This document shows, one piece after another, positions 1 through 8,688 of a DNA stretch of 37,197 nt. Origin of the DNA: Hyphochytrium catenoides (lineage: Eukaryota > Sar > Hyphochytriomycetes > Hyphochytriales > Hyphochytriaceae); NCBI GenBank assembly GCA_900088475.1, contig FLMG01001853.1:3642-40838 (forward strand). Direction: 5' to 3'. Below the pieces are notes generated by a model that worked only from the letters and a program-made list of their open reading frames with translations, did no database searches and was not told the DNA's origin. Position numbers and translations under genes: made by a program. The stretch's first letter is position 1, and the number at the start of each line of letters is the position of its first letter.

Positions 1-20
1 TCTCTCTTTCTCTCTCTCTT

Positions 21-54
<34 letters not shown>

Positions 55-55
55 G

Positions 56-99
<44 letters not shown>

Positions 100-190
100 C
101 TCTCTCTCTTTCTCTCTCCACTCTCTCTCTTTCTCTCTCCTCTCTCTCTTTCTCTCTCCACTCTCTCTCTTTCTCCCTCTCTGTCTCGTT
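1..190. repeat. CT-rich microsatellite at window edge
   Basis: The first 190 bases are almost purely pyrimidine on the + strand: runs of CT/TC broken by TTTC and single A or G bases. The left end is cut by the window, so full length is unknown. It lies several hundred bases upstream of the bZIP-PAS gene, the same relative position as other CT tracts in this window. Confidence 0.95.
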
Positions 191-590
191 CTCTGGCTAC
201 ACGCTCTCCCCCCTCTCCACCTTTCTATTTCCTCTCGTTCTGTTTGTCTCTCCTTGCTCTGATTTCGTTCTATCCTCTGCTTGTAGTTGGCGACAGCGGA
301 CATTCGAGTCGTTGGTGTTTTCGTTTGTGCCCCAGAAAGGGAGAAAGAGCGAGGAGAGAACGCAATAGCTTTTCTTGAAGATAAGCAACGGCGGCTTCTT
401 TATCGGATCATCCTCACTCAGAGTGCTCCTTCTGGAGAAACCTCGCGCGTGGCGTTTACTCTCAGCTATCGGACTCCACCTTGTTGATCCTGTCTCAAAC
501 AGCTCGTCTCCCCAATCTCACGCCATTGCTGCCACTAGGACTGCGTGTAGTCAAGAGTAGGGACCTTTCCTTTTGATTCTTTCTCCGCAG
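191..590. other. Gene-free leader upstream of bZIP-PAS gene
   Basis: No convincing coding exon is visible here. Short open frames exist on both strands but have no recognisable domain. A strong acceptor-like polypyrimidine plus CAG ends at 590, suggesting that an untranslated or short 5' exon of the bZIP-PAS gene may lie within this stretch. Confidence 0.4.
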
Positions 591-833
591 GGCTGGATAA
601 ATGGTCTTCAAGATCCCGACAGATGCGCAGGTTGGATGACGTTACTACAGATGAGGAAGAACGGAGCCGCCATCTCCAAGTCAAGGACTGCGGATAGAGG
701 TCCTGAGGCGGAGCAGCAAAGCGCAAGCGCCGCGCGTTGGCCGCCGTCCTTGCCGGATCGGGTTTCTTCCGCAGATCCACTGGCAACCCTTCCTGACTGG
801 TCGGCGGGGCTCTTCGACTGCAATGAGACTACG
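591..833 (+). other. Possible 5' exon of the bZIP-PAS gene
   Basis: An open stretch follows a good acceptor (TTTCTCCGCAG ending at 590) and ends at a near-consensus donor (ACG|GTGAGC at 834). It is in phase 0. The candidate acceptor CTTCACAAG ending at 965 also restores phase 0 and continues into the reading frame of the main first exon (966 onward). An in-frame ATG at 636 would add about 70 residues to the N terminus. The composition is low-complexity and no domain is seen, so this could equally be a 5' untranslated exon. Transcript data would decide. Confidence 0.4.
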
Positions 834-977
834 GTGAGCAACCTTGAATATTTGTGGGTGGAGCGTGCTCACTGATGCTCTCTCTTCTGTTAATCTCTTC
901 TGCGGTGCTTGTTGCGGACGCTCGGCCCTTGTTTGTTGCTCCTTTTGGCATCTCTCCTTCACAAGAATGCAGTAACT

Positions 978-2397
978 ATGGGAGCGATGACGGCTGAGAC
1001 TTTCACGAGCTTACCGCTCACCGGGCGGCCGGTCCCGTCCGCACTTCTTTCAAGCCCAGTCTCGTCCATGCCCTTCGCTTTGATCCCTGACCAGCAGAGC
1101 CAGCTCCTCGCTCCCGCAAGCCCCTTCCTACCCACTGCTGTAAGGGCCAGTGAGCCCGGAGGTCAGTCAACCCCCCTAAATCTGGCCAACGCAATGCCGG
1201 TATCACGCTTAGAGGTGCCAGAACTGCAGATGGCTGCACAGGGCATTAGTCCTCTGTCTCTTCCATCTCATGGCGGACAACTGGGGCACTGGCCGATTTC
1301 CTTGAGCGAGTCTGAATCCTCTGCTCGCACGGTTATGCCGTCGAACAGGAAGACGAGTTTGCAGCGCGGGGCAGAGAGGATGCCGCAGTCCCAGCAGTTA
1401 GGCGAAATGCTCTCATCTTCCACTGAGCAACAGCAGGATGCAGGGAGCTTGTCTACCATAGCTACTGGCCCTATGTCCGACTCCCCGCAGCTCGCATTGA
1501 AGAACTCCGTGCCACTTCCCGGTGGGAGAGCATCCAATGATGCTCACGGTTCGTTGGAGTGGCAAGACAACCCTATGAGGGCATCGCGAAGAACCGAGGA
1601 GAGTCCCGCGGCACAGGGTCTCACGGGACTCAGCACAGCTCTGAAAAGCAAGCACCGCAACAGGTTCTTGAACCTACTTTATCGTTTTATGCACGTGTCT
1701 AGTCATTCGAACTCGCCCATCTAGAGTTCTTTTCATCCCGCTATCTCTATAACAAGAGCCTTAAAGCTGATCCCTATTTCTCTGACTAACTGACGTCCGC
1801 GGCAGTGAACACAGGAAGGAGATCAATAGAAATAGTGCGCGGAAGTCCCGGCAGCGAAAGAAAGCATATCTGGACTCCCTAGAGCAGGGCGTGCGGCAGA
1901 ATAGTCTTTTCAAGCTCATGGCGGAGAACGCTGTTGATATGATCTCAATCCATCACCTCGATCCAGGAGGGACTTACCGCTACGCTTCTCCATCTTTCAA
2001 GATGCTTGGCTATGAGCCTTCAGAACTCATCGGCACCTCTGCATACAATTATTTCCATCCGGTGAGTGGTAGCAGGCAATATTGGCCATATTGGCCACCG
2101 GCGTACCTTCAGGCTGACATTTCTTTTTCATTTCTCCCCATCTTCCTGGGCTGGCAGGATGACATTCAGCAAATTATTCGTTCGCACCAGTCGGTCCTCG
2201 CAGAGGGCGTGTTTCCTCGGCTGCTCTATAGAATGCGACATAAGGACGGAACCTATTCTTGGGTGGAGACCTCCTCTTCTATGAGCCCGGAGGGCGTGAT
2301 CTGCATCACGAGGGACTTGAGCACCTCAATCGCGGAATTTAGGACCATGATAGATAGTGACGGGCAGCGCAGAGTGCTGCCGCACAGCAACAAGTAG
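978..2397 (+). CDS. bZIP-PAS transcription factor
   Basis: Predicted nuclear DNA-binding regulator. Exons: 978-1663, 1806-2061, 2158-2397; phases match at both junctions (AAC AG + T, CCG | GAT), giving about 393 residues from ATG 978. The first ~228 residues are low-complexity and rich in Ser, Pro and Gln, like an activation or linker region. The second exon opens with a bZIP basic region, NRNSARKSRQRKK, matching the N-x7-R pattern, followed by a short helix (AYLDSLEQ). A PAS domain follows directly (VDMISIHHLDPGG...GYEPSELIG...FHPDD...RHKDGTYSWVE...ICITRDLS), resembling PAS fold-3. Known aureochromes of photosynthetic stramenopiles are bZIP-LOV in the same order, but the LOV motif NCRFLQ with its flavin-binding cysteine is absent, so this is a bZIP-PAS protein whose ligand or partner is unknown. 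The leucine zipper is short. The 96-base second intron is stop-free and in frame. The start may lie upstream at 636. Confidence 0.8.
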
Positions 2398-4120
2398 TGG
2401 CTGTAGAGGCGAGCTGTGATTGTTGAGGGTAAAGAGTTTTCACTGAACCCTAGTAATAAGGAGGGATGTTTTGTTCTGCTGAGGAGATGAAGCTTGAGAG
2501 GGAAGTACGTGGTGTTATAGAGGGTGCGTGGGGACACTGGAGGACTAACACAGATTGCTGGGGTGCCTTGCAACAGGCGAGGTCCTGTAGGACTGGGCTC
2601 GCATTCCACAAACAATCATCAAGATCGACAAAAGATGGGACACTAGGGACCTTTCCTCTTAATGTTTCATTCTTCTGGTTGGTACATTTGGCGTTAGCAA
2701 TGTTGGGACTCCTCACATTGTACACGAGAGATGCTTCTGTCAGGTTGTCTGACTTCAGCTGGCCGCCTGAGAGTTGATGGGGTGTCAGTAGATGAGCATA
2801 GAGGACACCTCCATCTGCAACCATTTGTGTCTACACATTGAAAGGGACACTTCGTGCCTGAAGCTGAAGGGTCACGGGCTTTACGAATTCGCTCTATTTC
2901 TCCTTCGCAAGGTTGTCGGGTTCTCCTCCTGTCCCCATTCAAATATGGGAGCTGTTCTTGATTTGATGCTGCAATGAAGTATACTTAATCATTACGAGCA
3001 GAATGTAGCGGTTATTCGGTCAGCGGGCGAACCATGCCTGCATATCCTTAGTAGGGTGCTTCTGGCTATTCGGGGAAATAATCAACCACGTCTGCGGCTG
3101 CTGAAAGGCTGCATTGATAAACAATTCCAGCAAAAGAGTGAGGGACACAGCCAGGTTGCCGGATTCACTTATAACCACTGTCTATCTGCTGGCTTGATGA
3201 TAGTGCCTGCACAACCTTTGCATCCACACTCTATCAAAACAGTTGAGAGTCCAGGATGTCCCAACCTCATGACTCTGCGATAATATGTGAGAGTGGAAAG
3301 CTGCGTTTATTGATCGTCATCATCATCATCCTGTTGGACGCCGTAAGGCCAAGCAGCGAAGGAATGGACTCCCAGCGGGAACAGTGTCAATGTAACCTTC
3401 TGAAAGTCCTCATCAGTCTGCGCGTCACATATGTTTCTTCCTTCTTCTGACAATGAAGATTATAAAGTTGGCAAGCAGCATGAGCATTAGACCTTGTCCC
3501 TGCACTTCTTCTTCTCCTTTGTCTTCTCATTCTTTGCGCTCTTTCTCCTCCCACCTTAAGGGGCAGCGCGCCAAGACCTAAGATAAAGACTATGAAGAAC
3601 ATCTCTCAATCATCATCAAACGGACAAGAGAAGAACAAGAAGCTCAGAAAAACCAGACTCAGTACTAGAATTATGATTATCATTTGTTGGATAAGAAAGT
3701 TTGGTTCCTTTCCCCAGTACTCCGCTAAAGGATTGTAAGTTGTAGACAAGAATTGCCGCATGAGAGTTAACAAACAAAGCAATTTGCCGTACCTGTCAGT
3801 GCCAGAAAAGCGGATCTTATGGTCAGATATCATCCATCTTAGCACTAATCTTTAAACTGCCCCTGATTCTTCACCGTCCAGACAGCAAAGTCAGTGAAAT
3901 ATTGGAAAAGAATACGACCATTTTTGGGAGGCTCTTATATGAGGGATTCTTGCAATGATTCCGGATCTGCATGGGCTGTGTTCCCTTCGCCAATGATTGG
4001 CCGTGGCAGTGCGGCCGCCGCTGCCCTCCGCCCAGCCAGCGGTCTGCAGCCTCTCTGGAAAATCTGGGATCTCCACTTCTCAATCTGCTCATCGTGCTCG
4101 CATCAGCCCTGCAAGGTACA
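2398..4120. other. Intergenic region, no gene supported
   Basis: Several short open frames on both strands (for example 2466-2777 and 3056-3283) have no recognisable domain, no supporting splice sites and no conserved composition. Nothing here is convincingly coding. The last ~150 bases, C/T- and G/C-rich, should hold the eL6 promoter and leader. The open frame does extend upstream of the eL6 ATG (from 3971), but that part does not resemble eL6. Confidence 0.6.
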
Positions 4121-5178
4121 ATGGCCACCAACAAAGGCAGAGTCCGCAACCCAGAGCTCGCCCGTGGGGTGAACGCTTTCTCTAAGAGCCTTGCGGCTAA
4201 GAAGAAGCTCAAGTGGAAGTTTGCACAGAAGGGCAAGGGTGCAAAGAAGGTTGTCAAGCTTCCTGAGGCAACCAAGGCGCCCAAGTTCTACCCTGCAGAT
4301 GACATCAAGAAGCCACTTCCTAGCGCTAAGACCAAGCGCAACTCCAAGAAGACGGCTGTTTTGAGGAAGTCTATTACTCCTGGCACCGTCCTTATCCTCC
4401 TTTCTGGGCGCTTCCGTGGCAAGCGCGTTGTCTTCCTGAAGCAGCTGGCATCTGGCACTCTCCTAGTCACTGGTACACCATCTGTGCTTGCGCTTGCTAA
4501 CTTAAGAGCGTCATTCACCTATTTTCTTTCTTTTAGGCCCATACAAGGTCAACGGCGTCCCTCTTCGCCGCGTAAACCAGGCCTATGTTATTGCTACCAG
4601 CACTAAGGTGGACCTGTCTGGCGTGAAGATCCCCGAGTCTATCAACGACAGCTACTTCGCCAAGGATGCAACTTCTTCCAAGAAGGGAGAGGAGGAGTTC
4701 TTCTCACAGTCCAAGCAGGTAGGTGTTGCCAGTGTGTTTACTACCTAGATCCCAAGCGCTGATGGGCAGGCCTGTGAGTGTGAAGGACTTGTGGGTAGCA
4801 TTGCGTGAGAGTCGGCGATACAGCCGTATCTCTCTCTTTGTTGCATTGTCCGCACGTTGGAGCACAGCTGTTAAGCGAGGCGCCAGTGCCGCACAGCCTG
4901 GAGAACTTCACGCTTGGTGAAACTCCTTTCCGCCTCACAAATCACATTCATCATCAGCGCTTGGGATCGCTGTAATAAAGCTCCCATAAGAGGACTGAAC
5001 GTTCGTGTCCTCTTACTTTCACTAGGCCGCTGTGGTCTCGGACCAGCGCAAGAAGGACCAGAAGACCGTCGATGCAGGCATTCTGAAGGCCGTTGAGGCT
5101 GAGCCCCTGCTCAAGGCTTACCTTGGCGCCAAGTTCTCGCTAAAGAGAGCAGACAAGCCTCATGAGATGAAGTTCTAA
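4121..5178 (+). CDS. RPL6: 60S ribosomal protein L6 (eL6)
   Basis: Component of the large cytosolic ribosomal subunit. Exons: 4121-4472, 4537-4718, 5026-5178; both junctions keep the frame (G|GC and phase 0), giving 228 residues, close to plant eL6 length. Diagnostic features: a Lys-rich N-terminal region; the central KOW-like stretch [20 protein letters not shown] followed by [20 protein letters not shown] and [19 protein letters not shown]; and the C-terminal tail [20 protein letters not shown]. Lysine is coded almost entirely by AAG, as expected for a highly expressed gene. The upstream open frame (3971-4120) is not eL6-like, so ATG 4121 is preferred. Introns are 64 and 307 bases. The gene is tail-to-tail with the SMIM4-like gene. 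Confidence 0.96.
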
Positions 5179-5202
5179 GCCTGACCAATAGGAAAGGCCA
5201 CT

Positions 5203-5208
5203 AATAAA
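5203..5208 (+). promoter_or_regulatory. Candidate poly(A) signal of eL6
   Basis: AATAAA lies 24 bases after the eL6 stop codon. The hexamer is canonical in many eukaryotes, but signal use varies among protists, so this is suggestive only. Confidence 0.35.
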
Positions 5209-5723
5209 CGCACGATGAAGCTCAAAGTGAAGTCCTTAGGCAATGTTTTCAGACAGTACTTCACGATGAGAGAGTGGTCCAGTCTGCTGGACATGCCTGC
5301 TATCGTATTTTCTATTCCAACAAATAGCCATTGCAACAAGAGGGGACTTTCTTACTCTAGACGTTGCCTCTTCCCCACATCCACAACTACTGCATACCCG
5401 TTCCAACGTAGAAAGAAAGGAACTCCTTTAAGAACTCTATCTGTGGCGGTTAAGCTGGCTGACACTGCCATAACATTCACATTACATGTTAATAATAGAT
5501 AGGAATAGATGGATGAATCCACAACGAAACTACGCTAGCCATGCAAGACGGCCATTTTCCTCTCGTTCCCTTCTCCTACTGAGGTACTCTGTAACACTTC
5601 ATAAAGAGCGTTGCAACGGTGAGAAGTGATTAGCGTTGCCAGGTCAATAATCTGCTTAGGTGCTAGTTTAAGAGAGATGATGTGGCTGGCCTTGAAGAAA
5701 TAAATAGAAAAAGTACGCAGCCA
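5209..5723. other. Intergenic, convergent 3' ends
   Basis: Spacer between the 3' ends of eL6 (+) and the SMIM4-like gene (-). One open frame (5215-5502, +) shows no family resemblance. I see nothing else here beyond presumed untranslated regions. Confidence 0.5.
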
Positions 5724-5999
5724 TCATCTGGTGCCTGAGAGCTGGGTTGACTTGGCCTCATAGTCCGTCCGTTGCTTGGCTTCAAGCCTCTTCTGAGCCT
5801 CCGCTTTCTTCACTATGTCATCTGCACGCGCAAACGTGGTGGTCAGAAGGCCAAAGGAGGAAAAGGGGATATTTGGAGTCGTACAGAAGCCTGTCTTGAT
5901 CATAAAGAATTCCATTGCAGCGCCACTGACGAAGCAGATTGGGACTAACTTCTTCAACATCCCAGCGAGCATAGTCTGCCTTCCCGCTAACGCAGCCAT
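5724..5999 (-). CDS. SMIM4/UQCC5-like small mitochondrial protein
   Basis: Human SMIM4 (UQCC5) is a 70-residue inner-membrane protein involved in assembly of respiratory complex III and linked to mitochondrial ribosomes. Here two minus-strand exons, 5999-5885 and 5821-5724, join (T|AT) to encode exactly 70 residues. After a short N terminus comes a hydrophobic segment, LVPICFVSGAAMEFFMIKTG, then FYDIVKKAEAQKR, closely matching the family pattern of a transmembrane helix ending in ME..MIK, followed by FYD and a basic, Glu/Lys-rich tail. The 63-base intron is stop-free and in frame; without removing it the conserved FYD motif is broken, which supports the splice. Start ATG at 5999 is chosen because upstream in-frame sequence is not conserved-looking. 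Confidence 0.8.
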   Translation of the reverse strand: MAALAGRQTMLAGMLKKLVPICFVSGAAMEFFMIKTGFCTTPNIPFSSFGLLTTTFARADDIVKKAEAQKRLEAKQRTDYEAKSTQLSGTR

Positions 6000-6753
6000 C
6001 GTCGCTTGGTAAGCACGAAGACTCTTCTGAACCGGTTCACAGTCACCCCAGGCAAAGCTTCCTCCCAGCAAATCCAATCTCCTCTTCTTCTACTACGAAT
6101 GGTGAGTAGCTTCACAAGCGATGACGCAATGACTGCTCCTTCCTGCTTGCCGTTCCTCGTCCATGCGCGTACCGCCAAAAACGACCACCAGTAGTAGGTT
6201 CCTCCTCCTGCTGTTGTCGTCACTCTCTGTCTGATCTCTGCACCTTCCTTTGGCAACATCGTGATCCTATCCATTGGGTTGTCTGTGAGTGGTGTGCACA
6301 GTTCTGACGTGTACAACTAAGTGCGCACAAACTACATTGGAGGGCCGTGAAGGTTCTCAGCGGCTACTACGACATCGCACTCGGTCAGTGCGCATTCCTT
6401 CTTCTAAATTTATGGGGGATCTGCGGGGCGAGTTCGTGCAGAGCGAATCTGCTGTTGCAGTCATTTTATTAGTGTTCATGGTGCCAGCACACGAACTTGC
6501 ACGTGCGCACCAAGTATTTGACCGCAATGAAGTAAGGTGCGCTTACTACTATAAAACTTCGGGAATGAGAAGTGAGAAGGCTTTATCCTAAAGATCTTGG
6601 TTCCACATTCTCCTTCATAGAGATTCTTCTTCATCCCAGTTCCTGCTGTCAGGTGTCAGGCAGATAGCTGCTGCCCCAGAGCAGCCGCCACAGAAATCTA
6701 GACAAAGGGGAGCTGGTAGAGAGCACAGAGAGTGCGATCTAAACCGTAGCACC
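6000..6753. other. Divergent spacer between SMIM4-like and TMEM14 genes
   Basis: Head-to-head spacer of about 750 bases, presumably holding both promoters. Open frames at 5987-6316 (-) and 6289-6591 (+) have no recognisable domain. No repeat or RNA gene is seen. Confidence 0.5.
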
Positions 6754-7152
6754 ATGTCGGAGCACCATCTGCCGATGACGATGGCCCTGATCCTAGGCGT
6801 GGGAGGGGTCATGGGATACGTCAAAGGCCGAAGCATGCCCTCCCTTATCGCAGGCACCGCCCTGGGTTCAGGCTTCGCTTTGGCCGCAATCACAATCAAG
6901 AGCGGGCGAATGGTGGAGGGTCATTCGCTTGCGTTAGCCAGCGGCCTGGCCACCGTAGGTGGCACAGCCAGACGTGCACTTAAGTCCGGCGCCACAATCC
7001 CAAAGGTATCTGGGACTGCTATCCATGCTATCAACGTAGAGGGAGCCTTCCCTTATCTGAAGTCCATTTTGCTTGATGTGCAGGTTCTTTGTGGTCTAGG
7101 GCTAGGGGCCTCCGCCTACCATGCGAGGAAGGTCCTGGATTGGTGGGATTAA
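6754..7152 (+). CDS. TMEM14 family transmembrane protein
   Basis: TMEM14 (Pfam Tmemb_14, UPF0136) proteins are small multi-helix membrane proteins; the animal member TMEM14C sits in the mitochondrial inner membrane and supports haem synthesis, while plant relatives (FAX) export fatty acids from plastids. Exons 6754-7005 and 7084-7152 join in phase 0 to give 106 residues. Visible features: an N-terminal helix (MALILGVGGVMGYVKGRSMP), the family's Gly-rich SLIAGTALGSGFALAA segment, then a Ser/Ala/Gly helix and a C-terminal helix after PKVLCGLGLGASAYHARK. The 78-base intron (donor GTATCT, acceptor TGTGCAG) is stop-free and in frame; retaining it would insert 26 residues before the last helix. No long transit peptide is seen, so the membrane is not assigned. 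Confidence 0.85.
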   Translation: MSEHHLPMTMALILGVGGVMGYVKGRSMPSLIAGTALGSGFALAAITIKSGRMVEGHSLALASGLATVGGTARRALKSGATIPKVSGTAIHAINVEGAFPYLKSILLDVQVLCGLGLGASAYHARKVLDWWD

Positions 7153-8393
7153 CTGCAAACGATCTTATTTACGGCTAACTGAGCGGTGCAAGAGAGCAAG
7201 ACCTCAGCCCGCCTGCTCCAGAATCAGGCTGCATTATTAGGGAAAGCAAGAGCACATCGTTGAGGCATCTTTACGCTTGTAACAGAAGCATCCAAAGCAA
7301 TAAAAGAGTATACTGTGGGGGAGACTTGCTTGACCTCTCGATCCGTAGCTCTTGATCCTTGGGAACTGTAAGGAAAGACAGCGACTCAGCGCTGCCCTTC
7401 TGCCCCGGGAAGAGGTGTCTGCCCTGGGCCTGGAAATGGAACCAGTCGCTTTTTGTCACGGTGTTGAGTGTCCTAATTGTTATCTGCTACTCATGGTGCG
7501 CAGTCTTAGTAGAGGGTATACTATCTCGGCAACCGAAGAGGAAAGAAGACAAGGCCAGAGGGGACAAAGGAGTGGATGAAAGATAGGAACTCGCCAAGGC
7601 GACTCCTAGTAGCTAGGTTCAGGAAGATAGCTATGAAGTCTACCAAACTTTTGAGGATAAATGACGAGGTCGTTCCTGGAAGGCAGGAGACCACGGCAAG
7701 GCTCTCAAGTCCTTTCTTAAGCCTCAGCTCTCCCTCACGCTTATGTGTGAAGATGGATTATTATGCTAATGTTGCTCTTTGTATCCTCAGAGTCAGGGAG
7801 GAAGAGACAATGTTGTTAGGTTATTAGGTGTCTAGGACCGCATCTACGTGTCTAACCTGATAGCTTACGTTTTTACCCCTAGACCACAGCCGTAACCTAG
7901 AAGGAAACGCTAGCACCAGGCATTCCTAGATTCTGCACAAGGCTACATCTACGCATCCTCCTAGCATTCAGCTTCAACGAGGACGATGCCGCTCTCCCTC
8001 TCAGGGATGGTCTCCTCAACTGTCATGCGATGAACAACTGCCGCTCTATGAAGACGACGGGTTTTGAGTCCAGATCGCTTCAGCAGCAGGACTGTTTTGC
8101 CTTATCTTATCAATAACTTACCGTATCCCCACCTCCTACACTCATTGAGACTGAGGACAGCGGCGTTAGATCTGAGCGATGGCTGGGTGACAGAGAAGAT
8201 GCAGACCGGCGCAGGAGCTGTATCTGTCCAGAGGCGTGCGGCTCAGAAATATCAAATGCTGCATTTAAAATTTTAAAAGAATAACAGCCCGACTGATTCG
8301 GAATGGCATGTGTATCTAATCACTTCGACTTCTGTGGTTGAAGTTGACGTGACGGAGGAAACCTGCATCCCAGCTTCAAGCTGCCATTCTCTC
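7153..8393. other. Intergenic region, no gene supported
   Basis: No exon with a recognisable family was found. An open frame at 7359-7586 (+) encodes one hydrophobic segment (FVTVLSVLIVICYSW) followed by a charged tail, but it starts without ATG and lacks other support. The remainder holds only short frames. Confidence 0.5.
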
Positions 8394-8490
8394 TCTTCTC
8401 TCTCTCTCTCTCTCTCTCTCTATGTCTCTCTGTCTCTCTCTTCCACTCTCTCTCTCTCTTTCTCTCTCCATCTCTCTCTCTCTCTCTTAT
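8394..8490. repeat. CT microsatellite upstream of FMO gene
   Basis: Imperfect (CT)n tract on the + strand, interrupted by TATG, TGT and CCA units, ending about 200 bases before the FMO start codon. It translates into Leu/Ser repeats that should not be called a gene. Confidence 0.95.
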
Positions 8491-8688
8491 CAACCGTACA
8501 CTGTTCACTAGTCTTGCACCTGGCATAGGCGGCAGCCTTGGGCGTTGCCGCTTATTATATTAAGAGAGCTGACAAACTTCTTTTTCTCGGTTTAGTTGAG
8601 AAGCGCCAACAGTTAGAGCAAGGCCACGGCGCTGGAGGGATAGATATATAGGAAGGGAGCGATATAGAGAGACAAGTTGCACAGACAC

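Noticed and set aside
1-190. CRISPR-like or telomeric repeat
   Set aside because: It is a simple CT microsatellite without spacers or telomere-type units.
1918-2397. LOV photoreceptor (true aureochrome)
   Set aside because: The bZIP-PAS order fits, but the NCRFLQ flavin-cysteine motif is not present in any frame of the PAS exons.
3971-4120. N-terminal extension of eL6
   Set aside because: The frame is open but the sequence does not resemble eL6; the AUG at 4121 gives the standard Lys-rich start.
7359-7586. Open frame with one hydrophobic segment
   Set aside because: Starts at TTG, no ATG in context, no splice support and no family; one hydrophobic stretch can arise by chance.
8310-8528. 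Open frames over the CT tract
   Set aside because: Repeat artefact with no domain.
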